From Patagioenas fasciata (lineage: Eukaryota > Chordata > Aves > Columbiformes > Columbidae): DNA of 64,000 nucleotides. Shown here piece after piece: positions 1-11,427 of the stretch (the first letter of the stretch is position 1; every line of letters starts with the position of its first letter). The position numbers were made by a program, and so were the translations under genes. The DNA is taken from assembly GCF_037038585.1 (NCBI RefSeq), contig NC_092525.1, positions 32,390,367 through 32,454,366 of the forward strand, read 5' to 3'. The notes under the pieces are model-generated. The model was given only the letters and a program-made list of their open reading frames with translations. It did not search any database and was not told where the DNA came from.

Positions 1-3000
1 ATTTGTATTAGCGCTATGACTTTTTAAAGTCTAAAGTACTTTCAGAAAAACAGTTTGGAAGTACTGATATGCTGAAGTGTTCTCTCTCTCAGGAGAAGGA
101 ATAACTCTTTATATGGTAGCATTTGTTATTGGTTCATTTTCCAAATCATAATAATTGAAAGATCAAAAGTGATAACCATACTGGGTCTCTATGGCAATTA
201 TTAATTGCAGATACACAGTGACTGTACTTCAAAACAAATATAGGCAGAAAGAGCACATTTACTGCAGAATTACAAAAACCTAGTCAAATCTGAATTATTT
301 TTAAATTAAACTTCCAGACAGAGGTAACTCAAAATTACTATGCTGCTGCATTTAATGCAGCGGTCCTTGTCATGTACATCCTAGTCACATCCCAGTTCCA
401 TGTCATGGGAGAATTTAAGAATACAGAGGTTTACCTTCTGCCCATCACCATCTTCTGATTTCCATGGAAATGGGATAGCTCCCAGTCAGGAACTGTGGTA
501 TTTCTCTACAGATGCTTTAAATGAATGACCAGGGACCCAAAATCCCAGGTCATACCCAAAGAGGTAGGTATAGACATAGCTCTCATGAGCTGTGACTTCA
601 GTCATTTAACTGAATCACCTCAAGTGAGAAACCCACTCCTGGACTCCCTGTGTAGCCCCTAGAAAGACGCAGACGCTGTCACATGGTTCAGACTGGGGGG
701 GCTGGATTGCTCTCTGGTGGAACCCACCAAATTACCTGTGATGGAAGTGACCACACACAGTTAGCATGGGGAAGCTGGTGTGCTGTGAATTCAGAGCCAA
801 GCTCACTGAATATAGCCTTTCTTGTGCATGAGATGCCTGAGTTTGTTTATCCACATAAGGACTCAAGTTTTCTAACTTGAATAATCAATTTCTGTACAGC
901 AAAAGATGGCTGCACTCCACTGGTGGTGCTGCTGCAGCTTCCTTTCAGGTGCTGCCCAGATGATAAAACACACTAATTAAATTCCACAGGGTCGCTTCAG
1001 ACAATTTCACTAAGCTATTACTAATAGATAAAATACAGACTAAAATGCATAAAAATATTGTTAAAGTCTGAAGCAATCATTGTTTTTAATTCTGCATAGG
1101 GTTGTAACATTAGATGAGTGGCTTGAGTTTGAATCATGGGATTGTGTAAGTAATTATTTGGGCATACAGCAGAATGCCAAAGACTTTGGTCTGGAGATGA
1201 TTCTATAAAATTTACATTATAAAAATACTGTTTCCCATAATGGAATAGTGAAAGAAAATTCAGTGTGACAAGAAGTCAGGTTTTACTATCTTACTTGTCT
1301 GATTCTCCATAATAAAATACATGCTCATACCTGCTTTTAATTTAACTTCAACTTCCTTATATGCTTCCTTGTGCTGTCACATATATTGGTTTCAAAATAT
1401 AAACTGAGGTCAGCTGTTTCTGTGCCTGAAGAAAATGCAATATGCACTCAAAATCCATGATCTTCAAAAATTGTTAGCAGAAAAATAAGTATAGTGTTTA
1501 AGCATGTTGCCAGACATGTTTGTGTATAAGGTATGTTTGTAGCATATAGAATACTGTAAATGTATTGTGTCATTTTAATTGTATGCAGCATGTCCCATGA
1601 CAATTTTAATTATGTAGACTTTATTTATGTATTTGAAGACTTTAATGAGTTAAACATTACAGTAATTGTTAAAGTAATAACAGCAGTTGTGACAAGTCAG
1701 GCTCATTGTTTGGGTATATTTTTACTCAGATACGTCTTCACCGGATAGTTACGTGAGGTATAAAGATTGGTGCTATTAAAGGCAGTCAGTGTAATGATAA
1801 AGAGTGAACAAAAGCCACCATATGGAACCAATATGCACCTGAAAAATAGTTTAGTCATTTTGTAGAGCACAAATGATACCTCTCCAAGGCATCGTTATGA
1901 CAGAATCAGTGGTATCCCTTCTAAAAGGAAGGGTATCTTGCATTACCTCTTTATGTCACCCCTTCTGCTTTTTATGTGGAAGCAAGAGAGCAGTATCATG
2001 TCAGTTGTTTTACTGACACAATCTTTAAATTATATCCATGAAATGAGATCCATGAATGCCTGGGTTTTCTCTAGCTCCTTTGCTTAACAAGGAAATAGAA
2101 AAGGGGGTACTAGTTGGGGTAAAATTCACTTCCTGCAGAGGACTAACACCACATTGATTTTATTGAAGGCTTACATGAGCGTAAACTGAGGCACGTAGAG
2201 TGTGCCGATAGTTGGCAGTGATGAAGTTCAGCTTGACTGAAAAAAATAATATAGAAAAAGGGCAGTGGTGTACTGTCTGCCACTGTTCGGCTGAGATAAG
2301 GGCCACCCTGGTTGAACCATGTTTCTATATTTGTTCTTTAAACCTGTATGAGATAAAATTGTATCTGTCCAAGCCCTCAAGGAATTTCTTCCTGTATTTA
2401 ACATATGCTCCGTGGAGCTAGCATGTAATGATGATACAGACTGTCCTTTTGATTGATGCTACATGGCAATTTCTACATTTTAGATAGCAGAGCATAGGGA
2501 AAAATGCAAAACATCTTGTTTTGAAGGCTGTATAAGGGTATTTTGTTTACATAAATGAAACAATGTTTCTTTTGGAACTGTGAAACTTCCTATTAAAGGA
2601 TGCATATAACTTTCACAATAAAAAGGTGCTTGTAACTGTAAATGGCTATGGTATATTTGCTGCTCCCACACATATTTAGAGGCAAAACCTATTTATGAGG
2701 CTTTATTAAGTGCGAATAATTCCCATGGCTTCAGCACAGAAGAAACAGCTGCAGAATATAGTCTGATTTGCATATAAATGACATGATTTCTGCTCAGAAA
2801 AGGATATTGAAAAATATCTATTTCTACAGTGAAAACCTGATAGTCACACATATTAAGGTCAGCTTGTTTAACTTTTTTTAACCTGCTGCATGTTGATACC
2901 CGATCACACTTCCAGCTGGATTCAGGCTCTATCAGTTGTGCCCACTATGAAATAGTGAATTTCTTCTTTTGAGCTAATTAAATTATCATTTTTAGAAACA

Positions 3001-6000
3001 AGTTACAAAACATTTATCTCAACAGCTTAAGCACTTAAAAGTGCTCAGTATATTTATCAATACAAGTGGACAACTCTAAACTTGACACTTATCTTCATTA
3101 CTGTGAATTTGTGATGCAAGGGAATTCCTGTTGTTCGGGTAAGACAGGAAAAGCCCTGCTAGCATGGTCTAGTCACTTTAATAAATGGTAGGCTATAATT
3201 AAAACAGACACAGAGATGTTACTTTTACCCTCCCAAATAGTTTCCTCAGGTTATCCTTTCTATTAAAGTTAAGGCCATGCTTCTAAAATTTCTGCCTGAC
3301 ATAGGCCACCACTGACCAACTAAGATGCTTGGCCAAAACAAAATGCAAGTATTTGAAAGCTAAAGCTGTATATGCCATTTTATCACGATTGTTCCAGCTC
3401 ACTGCAAAAGTCTCTAAAATATATTTATTTCAGCAGGAGGATAACTCTAAATGATTTTAATAATGAACTGTATTAAATGTAGTAGTCATCTAATTGCTGA
3501 ACTCGGATGTTTCGCTATTCAGCATGGCTCTGGCATTAATACTCACACAGAGCTTAGGCACCAGCAAAGCCCAGCTCTGCAGAACAGACACCCCCTGTGC
3601 CCAGGGGAGCTGGCAGAGCTCCCCACATCCCTGTGGAACAGCCTTGGGAAGTCATCTCATGTGAGAGAAACCCAGGACAGGGTTCCAGTCAAACAGCCAT
3701 TTCCCTCCCTGAAAGGCTATGACTGCAATGGAGTGTTCATTTACTGACAGGCTCCTGCTGCATCTACATTATATCGTGACATAAAAGAAAGATGTTGCAG
3801 AGTCAGGCAATAAAGAGTTTGGAAGAGACCTGTGACACCTTGGTTTGCAAATCCCTGCTTGGCAAAGCCCTGACTGAGCTGAATCCCATTGCCAGAAGTG
3901 ATAGGTTGTCTGCTCAGAGAGATTTGCCACAGTGGCTTCTCATTAGTCTGAATGCATCTTGGAGAGGCTTGATACTGTTAAGAAAATAACTGAAGTAGTG
4001 CTGTCTAGAAGCTTGGATATGCAGGTCAGAACTTCCTTTTTAGCAATTTTTTTCAGATTATAAAGGCTATTGATTTATCTGAACGAAAATGAGGCAGTAG
4101 AGTTTATTACTAGGACTCTGATTTTTTTTTCTCCCTGGTTGTGGTGTACTACTTCACCTGTTTGTAGTCCAGACTTGGTAGGTTACTGGGTACAGGAAAT
4201 AAACTTCTTTTAGCCCAGGGCTCCATTCTTCTGTCTTACGTGTTATGCCTAGAGGAGGTTTTTCTGTCTAGCTGGGAATTTCTACTGAAAGAATAGTCAT
4301 CCAGCAGCTGGATCATTAACATTTTCAGCATCTCCTCAATTATATAAAAGATTTTAGGCTCTGAGGTCAGTTGGGTGATTTCTAAAAATTGTACTAATAG
4401 ATGTAAAAGAAGCATTCACCAAAGCATCAACATATTATCAAATAATTTTATTTCCAAAGTTTGGCAGTAGAAGTGATTAAGAAAGTGTGGCCCATGAAAC
4501 AGATTGGCTTATGTCGTGATATATCACAGAGATGCACTTCAGAGACTGGAGGCTTGCTCAGTGAGGAAAATAACCTGTATTAAGAAGATAAGAGGTACAA
4601 GTGGATCTTTCTCTCTCTCGGGTGTGATTGTCTCAGGCAACCATATTAGCAGAAGCTTAGATGCATTTTTAGCTTCTGGAACAGATTTACCAAAGTGACA
4701 GTGCATGCTGAAGATGATAGTAATAAAATAGGTAGTGTGTTCTAGTAGAAAATAAAGTTGGCAGCTTGGAATGGCGAACAGCTTCGGATAAGCATGTGGT
4801 TCAGCAGAAATTAGTCTCTGTCCACAGACTTTATAGCAGCCAATCAGAGCTGCTCTTTCAGCTCAAGCAGTTAATAATATCTCAGCACAGTAGCTTAAGG
4901 GATACAATTTTCAAAATTATTGTAGTGTGGGACCGATAAATTTCAGCACAAAGAAGGCAGTATTCCATATAATTTATTTTAGATTTCCATCTAGGGTATG
5001 TTCTGACACTCCACATGAAAGTCAAATTGTCCATGTAAAATGGTTTTCAGGTGATAAGTTGACCCCTGGGGTTTTAGTAAAATAATAGATTCAGAATTCT
5101 ATCTGACTCTCCAATCTACAAAAGCTAGTTATCAGCTGTTGGAAGGATTTGATAAGAAGGAAAAAAAAAAAAAAGAGCTTTTGTATAGTGACATTTTCTC
5201 ATTAATGGGGACAATGTTAGAATCACAAACTCCTTCTGGATTTGGTAGTAAATACTCTGCTGACGCATTCTGGGAGGCGGTTGTTCTGTGTGAGGAATGT
5301 ATGTGTCTAATCCTCTGTGATATGCATATGGTACAAGGAATATTTCTAATAGACACCTACAGCCCTCCAAAAGAAGGGCATTTACTGTGCCACCATCTGG
5401 CCATCATTTTAAAATGCATTCTATCACCAGAGCCTACCTCTGCACAAGTTTTGCTGGCGAATGACTGTCTTATGGTACTTAGAGAAATACTGGAGGAATA
5501 ACATCAACATTTTTCCTGCCAGCATTCTTCAGTATTTAAGCCTAGTGCAAAACAAATGGTAACCTGAAAAGAAACAAGGTATTACTTCAAGTTCTTGTCT
5601 GAAATTTTTACAGGACCAGCTGTAATTTTCTTTTTCTAGTTTGGGTGGTTTATTTAATTCTATTTTCTTGAGAATACTTGCAGGTAGTTCCTAGTATACT
5701 ATGTGGCTTTGCTGTCAGTTTAAGCAGATCCAAAGTCGCGTAGAGGCTTTGTTGCATTTTGGTTTAGTAGATGGGTATATCTGCATGTACACATGTATGA
5801 AATGCAGCACTAGCAAGTAACGCGGGAAAGGTGACAGTACGATAGGAATTGTTGTACTGACAGTAGAAGCAGCTCACCTAATAAAATGCTAAAAGCATAT
5901 TTACACTTAGTGCAGCTGAGTGTCCCTTTGAATCTTGAGCAAAGAAGATACTTCCTGCCTTTTAAAAACAACTCTGCTCAAGAAAAATTGACTTTTCTAC

Positions 6001-8820
6001 TGTCTGTAAACAAAAAGGATTGTCCCAAAGAAAAACCCACGCCCCTGTTCAGTTGTTCCTCATGTTAACGCCTGTCTGGGATTTTCCCTGCTCATGTCTG
6101 TGAGTAACATTGAGTTCACTGCTGAAGTGCTGCCGGTTGTACTGTGCTGCTGGGGCTCTTGCAGGGCATGAAAGCACCTGCAAGGAGGGTGCGTTTGCCC
6201 CCTGGTTTCTGTGTCACGGGGGAAAGAGGCAGCTGCCTCCTCCTCTGAGGGGAGTTGAGCAGTGCTCAGGGGTGGGGATGTCTGACACTCCAAGCCAGGC
6301 AGAGAAGGCAAACGTATGAGCCACGGTCTTGTAGGCACTGCCGTGGAGGAGCTGGGATTTTGCTTGTGGGACAGAGCCAAGCTTCAGAAGTGACAGGATT
6401 GAGGAGGGCTCCCTAGAGCAGGCTGAGGGGTGTCTGCGATGCTCTGTGAACCATTTGGAAATGTTCAGATTGGAAGTAAGACTGGAAAGAAATATTTACC
6501 CTGCAGCGACACAATGGGGAGGTTAATTTGCAAGCTTTCCTGTTTAATGCAGCTCTCCAACAGGTCAGACTTCTCATGATTTAAAGAATAACTCTGTTTG
6601 CTATTCTAATAACATTTGCTCTTAGAAATCTGGATTCTGTGGGTCTGCTTTATCAGAAGAAAAAGCTTTCACCTAAAGACAATTGCTAATTCAGGGTCCC
6701 TGTGGATAGGATGAAAAAGAGCTAACTACTCTTAAACCTTGCCTTTTTCTGGTTTGTTTTTTGCTTTGTGTTTTTTTTCTTTTTGCTTTATGGAGATAAT
6801 AGTGTGCTTGTTGTGTAAGTGGGTAAGTTGTAACAGGTGTGGGACAGGCCTGTTCATTCAAGTGAACTCCTGCTTACTCAGGTGTGTGCGAGCTCTACTG
6901 AGGTCTGCTGGAGTGTGCTCAAAAGCAAAGTGTCTGTCATGTTCTTAAAGTGCTTTTCTTCTGGAAGAGCAGATCTTAGGACTGGAAGAGTTTATGAGTA
7001 ACTCTGACTTCTGCTATTGACTGGATTTAATCTGCATTAACACTTTGCAAAGTAGCCATTTATTCTCCTTTGGGTTGTTTGTCACTCTGAGGCTGATTTA
7101 TAAATGTCATCCAATTTCAAGGTCTCAGGTGTTGGCACTGAAGCATTCATCTATCCACTTAGGTAATTATCAAAACATTTGTTATTTGTGGCCCCAGATA
7201 ACTGTAGGCCACACCTTTTCCTTACTCAAAGCTCTGTGAGAAATTGTTTCCTTTCCTGTGGTGGGATGATGCACAGAAGGAAGTACTTTATTACTCCAAG
7301 CCCTTTATATGTTCTGGCAGTGCTCAGCTGATAGTGTCAGGTGGTGTAGCTGAATAAGTGTTCACTGAATCCATAACTGCAGCCATAGGTAGAGCTGGTG
7401 TCCCACATGGAAATATCATGATATGCGATTGTAAGGAGAGTCCCAGGGCTGTGGATCAGGGAAGACACAGTGCAGCCACACGTCCAGCGTCACCCTCCTC
7501 AGAGCAGCCTGTCCTGGGACAAGGACAACAATCTGTTCCCGCAGCCAGGTAAGATTACCATGGAAGCCTCTCATAGATGTGTTCTTGTGAAAAAGTCCTT
7601 CCTGTAACTTTCAATGCGGGAGTGGTACATCTGGCCTCAGACTTTTAATTCAGCTTATCTTGTAACTAAAAAAACCAAAACAAAATAGGAGGAAGAAATA
7701 CTGGATGAAGTATTGCCTCCTTGACAGGCACAGCTTTAGGAGCCATCTGTTGCTTACACGAAGCACTGAGGCTTATGGAGTAATGCTGGCATGTTAAGTT
7801 AGGGACATTCCCCACCTTCATTGTCTGTCTTTTGCCTTGTCTCTCCTATGGACAAGCTTTGTGCAGATGCCATGTTTTCTACTGCTAGACAAGGTTGTGC
7901 TGGCTGGCCAGACATTTTTGGAAGTCAGTGTGACTGAACATGCTTGCGAAGACATGGGAACCTAACTGGTAATGAAAGTACTCACCGAGAGTGTGATTCT
8001 ATGCTAGGCATGTTCTGTCAGAAAAGCTTGTTGATGTTGCTGGGCTCTGCTCCTGCCCTGTGCCACCAGCTGTTGGGCCAGTCCAGTGGTTTTGTAGGGC
8101 TGTTGTGCAAAATCAGTTAAATATGTGAGTAATCTCTACTCCTCCCCCTGCCTTTTGAGAAGCTTGAATCTTGGCAGTACTGTTGTTACTAGTAAAAAGT
8201 GTATGTGTGCAAAGAGCAAAGCAGACTGAAATGTTATATTCCACAGCTGTATTTCACTCATCCTTAAGTGGAAAATAGGCTTTGTTTCATGTATATGACA
8301 AGTGAACTACATGACATTAATAAAACTGAGATCCTAAATCCTGCTTGGAATTGCCATTGGCAGCTATTAATGTATTATCAATTGTGATTTTTATTTGTAG
8401 TTTAGTAAAAACTTGCCAAGATGCAGTTCTGATTGATAGCTTTAGAGGAGATTGAAAGTACTTAGGATGCTCCAAAATTTCATCCCAGGTTCACAGCCTT
8501 CCACCCTGCCTTGCAAATGTGCTGGGTTTTGTATCTCTAGTGAAAGAGCTGAAAAAAAGAGCAGCATTAAATTTACATTTCCAGCTGCTGTGTGGATGGA
8601 ATGGGAAATGAGCTCTTTGCCACCGAGTGGAATCAGTAATAAAATTTCAAGTACTGGCTAACATATGTAAACATCGGTGCCATCCCACAGACACTGACAA
8701 GAGATTTCAGAACATATTTCTTTAAAAAGGTCACTGAGGAATACAACGCCCAGGATGCACCGCACACTAAGTGTTTCCATATGTCTTTCACCGAGGCCTC
8801 ATATTGGACATTTCTCCTTC
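1..8820. other. Intergenic, no supported gene
   Basis: Read on both strands, this AT-rich stretch has only short open frames without convincing splice context or coding composition. The longest is a plus-strand frame of about 120 codons at 5,139-5,501; it opens with TTG rather than ATG and starts at an A-run (5,161-5,174). No strong repeat family signature was recognised, apart from a weak MIR-like phrase near 2,175-2,200 that is too short to call. The stretch is upstream of the CpG island at 8.8-9.2 kb, so distal regulatory sequence is possible but not demonstrated. Confidence 0.6.
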
Positions 8821-9127
8821 TTAATTGCGCCGACAATCGCCGGCCTGGGGCACACGGAGGAATCCCCCATCTGCCGTGCGCGGAGCGGAGCCACCGCTTA
8901 TCGCCGCGGTGCCGCCCGTCCCCTCCCCGCGCGGAAGCGGGCGGGCCGCCGCAGGACACCGCGCTGCTGGGGGCCGGGCTCGGGGGCGCATCTTGGGGTT
9001 CGCTGCCCGCCGGCGTGGGTTCTTCTCCGCCCTCGGTGTCCGGGCCCGGCACAGGCCCCTCCGCTGCAGCGGGGGCGGCGGCGCCGCGTCCCGTCTGCGT
9101 GGCCCCCGGTCTCGCCGCCGTCGCCAT
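8633..9127 (-). other. Minus-strand open frame in CpG island 1, coding status doubtful
   Basis: From an ATG at 9,127 (context CTCCATGGCG) a 164-codon frame runs leftward. Its first 90 or so residues are Ala/Pro/Gly-rich with acidic patches such as EGGEEPTPAGSEPQD, and the rest comes from AT-rich flank. A second ATG at 9,158 opens a different 86-codon frame. No good splice donor (GTAAG or GTGAG type) is found on the minus strand within the island; the best is a weak GTGAAA near 8,786. GC-rich islands routinely give long spurious frames, so I consider this less likely than a plus-strand promoter. A divergent transcript remains possible. Confidence 0.15.
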
Positions 9128-9230
9128 GGAGACAGGCGGGGCCCGGGGCGGCCGCCATGTTCCCCGCGGGCTGAGCGCCGGTTCTGTGCCGCGGTGCCGC
9201 TTTGGGTTAAATTAACCCATGGCATTCGGG
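8822..9230. promoter_or_regulatory. CpG island promoter 1
   Basis: GC content and CpG density rise abruptly at about 8,825 and fall away after about 9,225, against AT-rich flanks on both sides. This is the usual appearance of a vertebrate housekeeping promoter. A YY1-like element (ATGGCGGC on the minus strand) lies at 9,151-9,160. A plus-strand consensus donor follows at 9,276, and minus-strand ATGs lie at 9,158 and 9,127, so the island could fire in either or both directions. I favour plus-strand transcription, because a credible start-codon exon lies downstream at 11.28 kb. The transcription start site cannot be placed from sequence alone. Confidence 0.75.
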
Positions 9231-9275
9231 TCTTACTGTTCCCTCCACTTTGGTGTTAGTAGCACCGGGTGCAGG
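9160..9275 (+). other. Possible non-coding first exon with donor at 9,276
   Basis: On the 3' shoulder of CpG island 1 the plus strand reads GCAGG followed by GTGAGT, a near-consensus splice donor with its GT at 9,276-9,277. All three plus frames close before or near this point, so the segment would be 5' untranslated. It would splice to the exon beginning at 11,271, whose acceptor lies only ten bases before an ATG in good context. The left boundary given here is nominal, since no transcription start is visible. The model rests on the donor, the island and the downstream exon together. Confidence 0.4.
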
Positions 9276-11270
9276 GTGAGTTGAGGTACTGCAAAGCTTA
9301 CGTTGTAACCGAACCGTGGTGTATTTGAGGGCAGAGCTCTCAGCGGGCCGGGCTGGCACACACTCGCTGGCAGGGACCCCGGGCTGCCTCCCGGGCCTCT
9401 GCGGGACCGGCTTGCTGGGCACGCAGCCGCCCTAGGCAGGTTTTTCTGGGCTTGGAAGAGATGGCCCTAAATGCTGAACACTCGTACAAAAGCGCAATTT
9501 CAAAGCAAAGGCAGGAGCTCTAACTTTAAATAAGGAAAAGCCAAAGTAACAAGATGGCTGCTTGCGGTGGCTTGAAATGTATTTATTTTGACAAAATCAA
9601 GCGAGACTGCTGTGCTGCAGAGGGAAGGTTAGCATGCCATCCTCTCAGGATTTTTCCAGTCAAGGGAGTCGTGTGGCCCACCCGAGAGCCGGAGTTCCCA
9701 GATGGCTGTTCTGCCGTGTCATTCTCACTGATTGATCCCTGCGAGCTGAGCCAGCCAGGAGGGGAGGGCCACCATTTTGTCACCTCCTTTTCCAGCTGCT
9801 GAATTGCACTCCCCGCTGCACAGAGCCGTCCATCTTCATGTGCGTTTCCTTTCTGCACAGAGCCTGTCTGTGTGTCTGCCTGCCCAGGCCAGCTGATTGT
9901 CCTTTGTCGCGTGGAAGAGACGGAAAAGTGCCTTTAATGCAGGAATAGGTTATGGGATTCTATTTTCTTTCCTTTTTTTTGGTCTCAGAATTATCACCTG
10001 AAGAGGAAGCTACATGCCCAAAGCAGCTGTTGGGCTGAGCTCCCTTCTGTGCTCTGTCCCAGCCTGACCCTGCTGGGTTTGGCTCTGCAGCTGGGGCCGA
10101 GGGGCCCATGGTGACTCTTGGCTGGGGAGGCCTTGGGCGCACCTGCAGGGACAGGGGCTGCACACACGTCCTCCCTCAGGGAGACAGACCTGTGTGGCAC
10201 CTGCGCGGGCATCTACCTTCGCATTCCCTTTGAGAGTTCACAAGATGTTAACTTCCAAAAGGGAGGTCCCCCTTGCGTATTTATGTCAGTGATTTGGGGT
10301 TTTAAGCTATTCATGCATGAAAAATGACTGTAGGAAACTGTATACTCTGGCGTGTGAATAATGGCTACATGGGAACACAAATTACAGCAGTTTTGCACTG
10401 AGACTGCTGCAGTTTACGTGCTCTCTTTGGGAACGTTGTGAAACATTTTTAAATGCTGGTGCATGTTAATGCATTGATTTCAGTCAGTCTTTTTTTGTCC
10501 CTTTTGGATTTGTTCAGCTTAACAGCTAGCGTGTCTTATGTTTGCTCTAAGATATGCCTAGCAAATTAGGCAAATTAAAAAATGCATGCAAAATATGGCG
10601 CTGTGCACATGTATCAGGTTTGTTATTTATTAATAGATTCCAATTTCCATACGATAGCCTACTTTTTTTTTTTTACTTTGGCTCAATGGATAGTTTATGC
10701 CAATTACATGTGGTTTAACAGCTTTGAAATCTGGTTTTGCTTTTCTTATGCATAAAGACATGGATTCTGTATCAGGTTTTAATTAAACTCTACACTGACT
10801 TTAAAGATTCTATTGTCCTTTTTATTTAAATAGGACTTTTGTTAGATCTTTAACAAGACCTCAGTGGGGTAATAAATCTAAGCAATTGTCCTTATTAGGA
10901 GTAGATTACCCTCAAGAGATGGAAAGTCACAGAAGTAACTAAAAACATTTGTAGAGACTGAACTAAGGCTTTTTCTTCCTAAACATTAAACAGACTTGCG
11001 AATGACTTGCTTGGGTGCTCAAATTAAATTAAATGGTATTTTGTTTATTTTTCACATTTTCAGTGTAGGCTATTTGCATTTACTTAAACTTTTGAGTTTT
11101 CATTGAGCAAAATTCACTCCAGGGTGAGGATTTTTACTTCCAGTATACAAGCTGTAAATGAAACTCAGTATATCATGCAGTTTCTTTTGTTAGTAATCCT
11201 TGCAACACTGGTAATTTATAGGACCCACTGACCTAGTGAGTATATTCTTAATTCATATTATTTGCCACAG

Positions 11271-11427
11271 TAGATGAGCCATGGCTGAAGAATTAGTCCT
11301 CTGTCCCACACCCAGACAAGTAGAAGAACTGCAGAGGATGTGGCGCTGTGCAGCTTATCCAAAGGTCTCAGATGCTGGACTAAACGCCCAAGTTCTTAGA
11401 GAAAACTTGCCACAAAACCCAGCAGTT
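11271..11427 (+). CDS. Putative start-codon exon of a small unidentified protein
   Basis: A plausible acceptor (ATTTGCCACAG) ends at 11,270. The exon contains GCCATGG with the ATG at 11,281, a good Kozak context, preceded by an upstream ATG at 11,274 in the same short leader. From 11,281 the frame runs 49 codons, beginning MAEELVLCPTPRQVEELQRM and ending NLPQNPAV. It then meets a strong donor, GTAAGT, at 11,428, with the exon ending in phase 0. Composition is rich in Glu, Gln, Arg, Pro and Val and poor in the Phe/Ile/Tyr/Cys noise of neighbouring frames, which supports coding. The length (147 coding bases) is typical of an internal vertebrate exon. The upstream partner would be the CpG-island exon. 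The downstream partner is probably the phase-0 terminal exon at 24,819. I do not recognise the family. I see no signal peptide or membrane segment; the charged, Gln-rich opening could be helical. Confidence 0.6.

Noticed and set aside
5139-5501. 120-codon plus-strand frame
   Set aside because: It opens at TTG, includes an A-run, and has no splice or promoter context. It is the longest of many similar frames in AT-rich intergenic DNA.
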